Part shown: piece by piece, positions 21,790-29,500 of the stretch | Layout: each line of letters begins with the position of its first letter | Position numbering within the stretch: position 1 is the first letter of the stretch | Assembly (NCBI RefSeq): GCF_022699665.1 | Contig: NZ_JALDNB010000013.1 | Location: 1 to 48,480 of the forward strand | Direction: 5' to 3' | Origin: Chryseobacterium aahli | GTDB lineage: Bacteria > Bacteroidota > Bacteroidia > Flavobacteriales > Weeksellaceae | Length of the DNA: 48,480 bases | The notes under the pieces: generated by a model | Seen by the model: the letters and a program-made list of their open reading frames with translations, nothing else | Databases searched by the model: none | What the model was told of the DNA's origin: nothing | Translations under genes and position numbers: made by a program

Positions 21790-21980
21790 AAATCAAGTGT
21801 CGTTTTAGAATCATACTTCGGTTATTAATCATTGGGACGCAGGTTCAAAATACGAAGTATTCGTGAATTCATAAAAAACAATAAAATATTTATGAACAAT
21901 CCTGCCTTTTCCCAAAAGGAAAAGTAGCTCAGCGGGTAGAGCAAATGCACAGAAGATTCTATAATTTTTCACCTTGATTT
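21790..21980 (+). ncRNA. Y-like RNA unit 6 with permuted tRNA and T-loop insertion
   Basis: Lower stem AAATCAAG/CTTGATTT, TGTCGT at 21798-21803, upper stem TAGAATC/GATTCTA, ACTTCGG, and TTTCACC before the 3' strand. The acceptor CTTTTCC joins GGAAAAG through a CAAAA loop. The D arm GCTCAGCGGGTAGAGC is intact. The T stem GCAGG/CCTGC (21839-21843, 21901-21905) encloses a 57-base loop that starts like a T loop (TTCAAAA) and contains two extra hairpins. Confidence 0.8.
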
Positions 21981-21986
21981 AACAAT

Positions 21987-22086
21987 AAAGAGTGTCGTAG
22001 AAAAGACTTACTTCTTGGTATAATTTTGGTTCGAGTCCAAACGATCTTGAAAAAGATTGGGAAGTCTTTCAATGAGTTACCTCTTT
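21987..22086 (+). ncRNA. Y-like RNA unit 7 with acceptor/T-arm minihelix
   Basis: Lower stem AAAGAG/CTCTTT, TGTCGT at 21993-21998, upper stem AAAGACTT/AAGTCTTT, TTACTTC, and TTACC before the 3' strand. The module contains only a T arm TTTGG-TTCGAGT-CCAAA and an acceptor CGATCTT closed by GAAA to AAGATTG. There is no D or anticodon arm, so it is a tRNA minihelix. Confidence 0.8.
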
Positions 22087-22102
22087 TTAATTCAGTTTAA
22101 AT

Positions 22103-22210
22103 AAAGAGTGCCGTAAAGAAAACTTACTTCGGTAAATCTTATGATATTGGTTCAAATCCAGAAAATAAGTGTTAAAACTTATTCGTGGTTTTCTTGCCTT
22201 TTGCCTCTTT
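22103..22210 (+). ncRNA. Y-like RNA unit 8 with acceptor/T-arm minihelix
   Basis: Lower stem AAAGAG/CTCTTT, TGCCGT at 22109-22114, upper stem AAGAAAAC/GTTTTCTT (8 perfect pairs), TTACTTCGG, and TTTGCC before the 3' strand. The T arm has loop TTCAAAT, and the acceptor AATAAGT pairs with ACTTATT across a six-base loop. Confidence 0.8.
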
Positions 22211-22227
22211 TTTAATTAATAAAATAA

Positions 22228-22376
22228 AAACAAGTGCCGTAGAATAGTGTTACTTCGCTTAGGACGACGGGGTCGCGGGTTCAAGTCTCGTCTCTTCCAC
22301 AAAAAACACAATGTCTATTGGGAGAGTAGCTCAGATGGTTAGAGCACGATTACGCTTTTTGCCTGTTGCCTTGTTT
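22228..22376 (+). ncRNA. Y-like RNA unit 9 with permuted tRNA and long linker
   Basis: Lower stem AAACAAG/CTTGTTT, TGCCGT at 22235-22240, TTACTTCG, and TTGCC before the 3' strand. The T arm is GCGGG-TTCAAGT-CTCGT. The acceptor 3' strand CTCTTCC (22292-22298) and 5' strand GGGAGAG (22320-22326) pair across a 21-base linker that begins ACA, as after the free tRNAs at 9-10 kb. The D arm GCTCAGATGGTTAGAGC is intact. I could not find the upper stem. Confidence 0.75.
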
Positions 22377-22382
22377 AAAAAT

Positions 22383-22527
22383 ATAAAGTGTCGTAGAGAA
22401 AAGATACTTCGTCTCACCTTTGGGGAGGAATAATGAAGCAGATAATACCTGCAAGATTATCCGGTTCGACTCCGGCTAAAGACAATGCCCCGCTTTTCTT
22501 TTCTTGATTTTTACCTTTATTTTTTTT
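22383..22527 (+). ncRNA. Y-like RNA unit 10 with tRNA-like insert and terminal T run
   Basis: Lower stem ATAAAG/CTTTAT, TGTCGT at 22389-22394, upper stem AGAAAAG/CTTTTCT, ATACTTCG, and TTTACC before the 3' strand. The insert contains a T arm CCGG-TTCGACT-CCGG and a stem GATAAT/ATTATC with loop ACCTGCAAG, here in normal (non-permuted) order. The lower stem is followed by a T run, so it also terminates the array. The last 11 bases overlap the 3' end of the convergent XRE gene. Confidence 0.72.
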
Positions 22528-23122
22528 CTAAAATTGCAATCCTTTCCAAAATTTCGGAAAGGATATTTTTTTGCTCAGATGATAAATAGCCTGCGATTTT
22601 GTACACCTCTTTTTCAGATTGGTTTTGCTCTGAAGCTGAACTTAGATACCGCAGATTTCCTTTTTCAACATATAATAAAGTTTCAGGATTTTCTTCCATC
22701 ATATTTGACTTCATTAAAAACAAAAAGTCACCAATTTTATAATTTGACAAAACCGATGTGTTTTCTGTGAATTCATAGATTAAATCAATATTTGCTAATG
22801 CTTTTTGCAGTGAATTATATTGAATATTATTTTCAAATTTATTCTCCTGATACGGTAAATCTGAATTAAATGACAATTGAAACTTTTCGAAATTTTCGGG
22901 TTTGTTGAGATCATCAATCGTTAATGGAACGGTCAGAAATTTATCCAAGTCGAGATTAAAGTAATGAACTACAGTTAGTAAGGTTGCGATTTTAGGCTCT
23001 GAACGCCCTTCCTCATAAGCGCCGATAACGCCTCTGTTTAAATCAAATAAATCTGCGAATGCTTGCTGGCTCAAACCTTTTGCTTGTCTTACTGTCTTAA
23101 TATTAGCTCCAAAAAAACTCAT
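22517..23122 (-). CDS. XRE-family HTH regulator
   Basis: From the ATG at 23122 (MSFFGANIKTVRQAKG) the protein has 201 residues. An ATG seven codons upstream lies on top of the promoter box and is rejected. The N-terminal HTH reads IKTVRQAKGLSQQAFADLF-NRGVIGAYEEGRSEPK, a standard XRE/Cro-CI fold. The C-terminal 130 residues are an unknown, partly coiled region ending ILSEILERIAILEKK. It is convergent with the Y-like array and divergent from the NfeD/flotillin genes, so it could control either. Confidence 0.85.
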   Translation of the reverse strand: MSFFGANIKTVRQAKGLSQQAFADLFDLNRGVIGAYEEGRSEPKIATLLTVVHYFNLDLDKFLTVPLTIDDLNKPENFEKFQLSFNSDLPYQENKFENNIQYNSLQKALANIDLIYEFTENTSVLSNYKIGDFLFLMKSNMMEENPETLLYVEKGNLRYLSSASEQNQSEKEVYKIAGYLSSEQKNILSEILERIAILEKK

Positions 23123-23138
23123 GATTCCTAATCTTTTT

Positions 23139-23185
23139 TGCAAATGTAAGATTAAATTTAATTAAATTGCTAATATTATTTGCAA
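23139..23185. promoter_or_regulatory. Divergent promoter region with inverted repeat TTGCAAAT/ATTTGCAA
   Basis: On the minus strand TACATTTG (complement of 23141-23148) is the XRE promoter box. TTGCAAAT at 23139-23146 and ATTTGCAA at 23178-23185 form a widely spaced inverted repeat covering that box and the -33 TTTG of the plus-strand promoter. Likely binding sites for autoregulation by the XRE protein. Confidence 0.55.
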
Positions 23186-23209
23186 TTTGAGATATTTTTA
23201 TTATATTTG
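23179..23209 (+). promoter_or_regulatory. Consensus Bacteroidota promoter of the NfeD/flotillin genes
   Basis: TTTG at 23179-23182, a spacer of exactly 19 bases, then TATATTTG at 23202-23209. This is a full match to the TTTG-N19-TAnnTTTG consensus. Confidence 0.75.
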
Positions 23210-23323
23210 TGAACAACCGATCTAAATGGAGTGTGTGGATGAGGTTTTAAGGTCGGTTTGTTTTAAATATTTAAACAAAATTAAATATTTATTATAAAAA
23301 TAATAATCTATTAAAAACGAATT

Positions 23324-23959
23324 ATGATTGATCAGGAATTTTTAAACATTGCTTTTTCTCCGGTCAACACGGTTTTGACAGTGTTGCTGATTTTGTCAGT
23401 CATTTATTGGCTTTTCACCATCATTACGGGATTGGATATTGATGTCGGATTGGATGTTGATGTCAACAGTCCTGATGGTCATGTTCATATTCCGGATGAT
23501 GCGTCAGGATGGCTTCAGTTTTTAAAATTTCTAAATCTCGATATTGTACCAATCACATATTTTCTCACGCTCTCGCTTTTGTTAACCTGGCTGGGTTCAT
23601 TTTATCTCGAATCTTTTTTCTCTTTCGAGATTTGGGTTTCGGCTTTGTTAGTCCTGCCGGTATTTTTCATCAGTATTTTATTGACTAAATTAATTTTAAA
23701 GCCATTAAATCCATTCTTCAGAGAAATCAATCATAAAGGAGAAGTATCACATGATTTTCTAGGCCGACAGGGAAGAATGAAATCAACAATCTATGGAGCC
23801 AAAACCGGAATGCTGGAAGTTTTCGTCGGGAAAGATCCTATGATTCTCATGGTTAGAAGCAAAGATGGCGAAGTGATCGACCACGGAAAGACGGTTTATA
23901 TTGTAGATGAAGATCGTGAAAAAAGAATTTATTACGTCGCTGAAGAAATTAGATTTTAA
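23324..23959 (+). CDS. NfeD/YqiJ-like membrane protein
   Basis: A 211-residue protein with three membrane segments (about 15-37, 73-95 and 100-122) and a C-terminal OB-fold-like beta domain (GRQGRMKSTIYGAKTGMLEV onward). This order matches the YqiJ/NfeD-like partners of flotillins. The flotillin gene follows, 248 bases downstream. It probably anchors or regulates flotillin assemblies in the membrane. Confidence 0.78.
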   Translation: MIDQEFLNIAFSPVNTVLTVLLILSVIYWLFTIITGLDIDVGLDVDVNSPDGHVHIPDDASGWLQFLKFLNLDIVPITYFLTLSLLLTWLGSFYLESFFSFEIWVSALLVLPVFFISILLTKLILKPLNPFFREINHKGEVSHDFLGRQGRMKSTIYGAKTGMLEVFVGKDPMILMVRSKDGEVIDHGKTVYIVDEDREKRIYYVAEEIRF

Positions 23960-24207
23960 AAATGATATGATGACCACTTTATGATACTCCTCACTTATAT
24001 TTTAGAATTGTTTCTTTCGTTAAAAATCGGTTGAAAACTGAAATAACTTAGCGAACTTTTATAAGTGAAACGGCTTTGTGATACTTAAAAAACAGATAGT
24101 AGTCAAAAAAAATCTGTGCACTTTGTGTTAAAATTAATAATACACATTTGCAAGAAATAATTTAAATCAAACTAAAAAACACATTAAAATAAATAAACTA
24201 TAAAAAT

Positions 24208-26217
24208 ATGAATACACCTTTGATTGTTGGGATTGTTGTCACAGTGGTAGCATCTCTCGGATTGATTTTCTGGATTTTATCAATGTATAAAAAAACCGTT
24301 CAGGGAATCGTTATGTTAAGAACCGGTTACGGAGGAACGAAAGTTTTCTTCAATGCAGGAATCGTTATTCCTGTTATACACAGAATGGAATCTATGGATA
24401 TTTCTGTTAAAAAACTGGAAATTGCAAGGGAAGGAAAAGCAGGACTAATCTGTAAAGATAATATGAGAGCCGATATTCAGGTAGCTTTCTTTATCAGAGT
24501 AAATAAATCAGCCGACGATATTGTGAATGTCGGTCAAACGATTGGCTGTCAAAGAGCTTCCGATATCAATACGTTGAGAGAGTTATTTGAAGCTAAATTT
24601 TCAGAAGCTTTGAAAACAGTAGGTAAAAAGTTTGAGTTCATTGAACTTTACGAAGCGAGAAGTGAATTCCGTCAGGAAATTTTAGATATTATCGGAACTG
24701 ATTTAAACGGCTATGTTTTGGATGACTGTGCGATTGATTTCTTAGAACAAACCAAAATTGAAAATTTAGATAAAGACAATATTTTAGATTCAGAAGGTAT
24801 TAAGAAAATTACAGAACTGACGGCTAATCAGAATATTAAAGCCAATCAGGTTCGTAGAGACGAGGAAAAAACCATCACGAAGCAGAATGTTGAAGCTCGT
24901 GAAGCGATCTTAGAACTGGAAAAACAGTTGGCTGAAAAAGAAGAATCTCAGAAAAGAGAAGTAGCGAATATCAAAGCTCGTGAAAATGCTGAGATTTTGA
25001 AAGTGGATGAAGAAGAGCGTCTGAAATATGAAACCGTAAGAATTGCTACCGAAGAAAAACTTCAGATTGCAGAAGAAAATAAACAGAGACAGGTAGTTAT
25101 TGCAGCTAAAAATAAAGAGCGTGCCGATTTGGTGGAAACCGAAAGAGTTCAAAAGGATCAAATGTTGGAAGCAACAGAAAGGGAGAGAATTGTTTCTTTG
25201 GCTCAGATTGAAAAGGAAAAAGCAATCGAATTAGAAAAGAAAAATATTCAGGACGCCATTCGTGAGCGATTAACAATGGAAAAAACGGTGGTGGAAGAGC
25301 AGCAGGGAATTAAAGATCTTGAAGCTTTCAAAACAGCCGACAGAAATAAGCAGGTAGAAATTACCTTGGCAACTCAGGAAGCTGAAAAGAAATTAATTCA
25401 GGAAACAAGAGCAGCGGAATCCAGAAAACTAGCTGCAGAAAAAGATGCTCAGAAATATGTGATCGAAGCTCAGGCAAAACGTGACGGAGCTGAAAAAGAA
25501 GCAGAAGCCCGCAAGATTATCGCTGATGCAAAAGCGAAAGAAGAAGCAACTGTTGGTTTATCTGAAGCTCAGGTTCTCCACGCAAAAGCGGATGCAGCAG
25601 AAAGACAAGGAATTGTAGAGTCAATCGTTATCGAGAAAAAAGCGGAAGCTGAAAGAAAAGAAGGTATTGCACAAGCCGAAGTTATCAAGGAGAAAGCTTT
25701 CGCGGAAGCAGCCGGAATTACAGAAAAAGCTGAAGCGATGAAAAAACTGAATGATGCAGGAAAAGATCACGAAGAGTTCAGATTGACTTTAGCAAAAGAA
25801 AAAGAAGTGGAATTGGCTCAAATCTCAATTCAAAAAGATATCGCACAGGCTCAGGCCGGAGTTCTAGCGGAAGCGTTCAAATCCGCAAAAATTGATATCG
25901 TTGGCGGAGATAATACGTTCTTTGATAATGTTGTTCGCCAGGTTTCTGCCGGTAAAGGATTGGATAAATTCATCAGTCACAGCGAAAATGCTACGTTGGT
26001 CAAAGAAAATCTTTTGGGTGACGGCGAAAACATCATCGGAAAAGTAATGGGAATGGTTGACAAATACAATATTTCTTCCGAAGACATCAAAAACATGAGC
26101 ATCGCAAGCCTGATTTTCAAACTAAACGGAGTTGCTGATCAGCAGGAAAAAGGTCTTCTATCCAGAGCAATGGATATGGCGAAACATTTAGGTGTTGACC
26201 AAAAACCAATCAAATAA
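24208..26217 (+). CDS. Flotillin/YqiK-like SPFH protein
   Basis: A 669-residue flotillin: an N-terminal membrane segment (LIVGIVVTVVASLGLIFWIL), an SPFH domain to about residue 200, then over 300 residues of Ala/Glu/Lys-rich coiled coil (AREAILELEKQLAEKEESQK, AEKEAEARKIIADAKAKEE) and a globular C terminus. Flotillins form oligomeric membrane scaffolds. It is encoded between the NfeD-like protein and a giant AAA+ ATPase, a grouping that suggests a membrane-linked stress machine. Confidence 0.88.
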   Translation: MNTPLIVGIVVTVVASLGLIFWILSMYKKTVQGIVMLRTGYGGTKVFFNAGIVIPVIHRMESMDISVKKLEIAREGKAGLICKDNMRADIQVAFFIRVNKSADDIVNVGQTIGCQRASDINTLRELFEAKFSEALKTVGKKFEFIELYEARSEFRQEILDIIGTDLNGYVLDDCAIDFLEQTKIENLDKDNILDSEGIKKITELTANQNIKANQVRRDEEKTITKQNVEAREAILELEKQLAEKEESQKREVANIKARENAEILKVDEEERLKYETVRIATEEKLQIAEENKQRQVVIAAKNKERADLVETERVQKDQMLEATERERIVSLAQIEKEKAIELEKKNIQDAIRERLTMEKTVVEEQQGIKDLEAFKTADRNKQVEITLATQEAEKKLIQETRAAESRKLAAEKDAQKYVIEAQAKRDGAEKEAEARKIIADAKAKEEATVGLSEAQVLHAKADAAERQGIVESIVIEKKAEAERKEGIAQAEVIKEKAFAEAAGITEKAEAMKKLNDAGKDHEEFRLTLAKEKEVELAQISIQKDIAQAQAGVLAEAFKSAKIDIVGGDNTFFDNVVRQVSAGKGLDKFISHSENATLVKENLLGDGENIIGKVMGMVDKYNISSEDIKNMSIASLIFKLNGVADQQEKGLLSRAMDMAKHLGVDQKPIK

Positions 26218-26234
26218 AACACTAACTATATTGT

Positions 26235-26279
26235 AAAACTCTCATTGTATGATTATTCAATTATACTTTGAGGGTTTTT
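26235..26279 (+). terminator. Terminator after flotillin gene
   Basis: AAAACTCTCA pairs with TGAGGGTTTT around a 24-base loop, followed by T residues. Confidence 0.65.
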
Positions 26280-26281
26280 AA

Positions 26282-26417
26282 AACATTAAGAAATTTAAAA
26301 CATTAAGAATAATTAAGGAAATATCGAAGATATTTGTAAGCGTTCTGCTTAAAATTTGACTTTGTCAATTTTCTTAACTAACCTTTTATCGAATGATTTC
26401 TAAATTTCTTAATGTTA
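26282..26417. repeat. Inverted repeat AACATTAAGAAATTTA
   Basis: A 16-base sequence near 26283-26298 recurs as its exact reverse complement (TAAATTTCTTAATGTT) near 26401-26416, about 100 bases away. An intergenic dispersed-repeat type that could fold into a long hairpin. Confidence 0.6.
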
Positions 26418-26502
26418 AAAAAACATTGCTTTCTTAAAAGCATTTTTAAACAGAATGATGATAGTCTAAAACCTAGCATCCAACATCTAATATCTCAAAA
26501 AT

Positions 26503-29500
26503 ATGTCAGAAAAATTAAATTCAGGGACATACGAAATTATTCAGAACCGTCTGAACGAGCAGAAAAGTGATCTCATTCAAAGGCTTCAGAAGCTGAACGA
26601 AAACCGTAAAGAAATTTTCGGTGGTGTAGATTTTTCTCTCATTGCTAACGAAAGAATTTCTACAGAACATAATTGTATTGCCAAAGATATTTTTTCGTTA
26701 AAAAATACATTAATATTTGGTTCAAATGCTCATTTGGGCTTACAGACAGAGATCAGTATTACCGATGTTTTTTCGGTTTATAAAATAAATAGCAAGCGTT
26801 TTGAGCCTCAAGATGCTTCTTTGATTGAAGATGAAATTTTCATTGAAGAGTTCAAAAATTTATATAAATATTACAGAAATACTTTTTTCGCACGCTTTCA
26901 TTTTACAGAAAACTATCTGTACATGGTTTTCCAGTTGTCTGAAAGTACATCTGATATCAAGGCTTTCAAATGGTTGATCAAAGAAGATCAGCTGGTTTAT
27001 GTAGATTCCAGAAGTGCTTCGGAGGTTACATATCCGGCACAGCATGGTTTTGCGTGGACGAAAGCGACAAGAGATATGCAGCGCAGCGGAAAATTTCCGC
27101 ACGTTTCTTTGGCCGATAAAGTTTTTGTGGAGTCGATTGGCGGCGATATTACCATTAAAATCGAAGACAATACCGACACTGGAAAAGGAATTTATTCTGA
27201 AGATGTCATTCATAAAGATCAGAATCTCGATGATGCTGAAATTCACTTCTGCGACCTTGATAACTTGGTTTTATTTAAAATCAAACCCTATCAGGAAACT
27301 GAAAGATATTTCATTTACAATCATAAAGAAAAAATAGTTTCCCGTGTCGATACTTTGAAGCATTCAGCGGTTTTACTTCCGGAAAATCAGGGCGTTTTGT
27401 TCTCGAATGGTTATGCTTTGCAGACTGGAGGTCTGAAAGTAATTTCTCAGGATTCAAACCGTCTTCATTATCTGAAAACGATTTCTGAACCGAATGGTGA
27501 AAACTTCATGTGTGTTTTCTATGATGATAAAACCAATAATTATCAACTGATTTCATATAATATCATCACGCAATCCATTGAAACACCGATTCGTTGCAGT
27601 GGCTATTCTATTTTGAATGATGGGAAACTTATTTATTTAAGAGAGAGTGTAGAAACAACGAAACATCACTTAGCTCAAATCTGGCAGACTCCGTATTCCA
27701 GAGAATTACAGCCAAATACAGAAAAATCGGATACGCTTCTTTATAAAATTGGAAATAAAGATATTGTGAGGGTGATGGCAGAAAGTCAAGAGCTGATTAC
27801 TTTGTTGAACAAGGAAGATTCTTACAGCGGTTTGTATGATGATATTGTCAAGCTTTCAACCACGATTTTAGATGCGTATTATTTTCTGGGTGATAATGAG
27901 GTTCAAAATTTAGATAAACCTTTAAAAGAAATCCGGAAAATAGCTCATTCTGCCATTAATGAATACGAAAAAGTAATTGAGCAGAAAAAAAGCACGGGTG
28001 AAGCGGTTGAAAAAATCAAAGTTTCTTGCGGAAAAATTTTAGATGATACTAAAAGGATCAATTATTCTCAATTGACAGAATATATTGATATGCTTTCGCA
28101 GATCAGAGCTTTGCGTGGCGAAATTACCGGAGCAAGAGATTTAAAATATGTCGATGCGAAAATTCTCGACACCTTAGATGAGTCATTGTCTGTAAGATCG
28201 GGAGAACTTTCCAGTGCCTGTGTAAATTTCCTACTTCAGGAAAATTCTCTGTCGCCTTACGAAACCCGAGCGCAATCAATTTCTGAAAATATCATCAATT
28301 TGCAGAAAGCGATTGATGCCAAAACTATTGAAGAAGATATCAATAATTTGTCTGGGCAATTGGAGCTTTTGGTGAATATTGTCAATAATTTGAAAATTGA
28401 AGATACTTCGCAGTCAACGCAGATTATTGAGAATATTTCGGTGATTTTTGCAAGGTTAAATCAGGAGCGTTTAGAATTGTCAAAAAGGAAAAGAGAGATT
28501 TCAGGAAAAGAATTGTCAGCTGATTTTCAGGCGCAAATGACTTTGTTTGATCAGTCGGTGATTAATTTTCTAGAACTTTCCCAAACTCCGGAAAAATGTG
28601 ATGAATATCTGACCAAACTTTCCATTCAGTTAGAAGAAATGGAAACTAAATTCATTGATTTTGATGAGTTTATCCAAAAAATTGGCGAAAAAAGAGAAGA
28701 AGCATACGGTCATTTTCAAAACAAACGAGTTCAGCTTACGGAATCCCGCAATAAAAGAACACAGAATTTATATGATTCTGCAAAAAGAATTTTACAGTCT
28801 GCCAAAACAAAGACGGAATCTTTCGATGCTGAAAACGAAATCAACGGCTATTTTGCGACCGATTTAATGGTTGAAAAAGTTCGTGATATTTCTCGACAGC
28901 TCATGGAAATGGAAGATTCTGCCAAGGCAGAAGAAATTCAGACTTTGTTGAAAACCTCGCAGCAGGAAGCCGTTCGAAAGTTTAAAGATAAAAAAGAAAT
29001 TTACGCAGACGGCGACAATGTGATTGCTTTGGGTGATTATAAATTTGCCGTTAACCGTCAGAAATTAGACTTGACTTTGGTGCTTCGGAATGCGCAATAT
29101 TATTATCATTTAACGGGAACGGGATTTTATGAACCTCTGAATTTTGAAACAATTTCAGATTACAAAGAGGTCTGGAATCAAGAATATATTTCAGAAAATT
29201 CTAATGTTAAACGTTTTGAATATTTAGCATGGAATATTTTTTCACAAAATAGAAATATCAATACTGAACAGCAAAACCGAAATGCGATTCAGCAGTTTAT
29301 GACTGAGCATTTTGGTGAAGGTTTGGTGAAAGGAATTCATGACGAAGATGCGTTGACGATTGTTTCGAAACTTCAGCAGATGCACAATGAGTTGGGATTG
29401 ATGCAGTTTACGCCATCCGAAAGAGCGCTGGCGCAATTGTTCTGGTGTTTTTTGAATCAGGAAAGAAAAGAATATTATCAGAAGCAATTTGAAGCAGCTA

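Noticed and set aside
21137..22527. CRISPR array
   Set aside because: Repeated motifs are short, the flanking stems differ from unit to unit but covary, the inserts are tRNA-like, and no cas gene is present.
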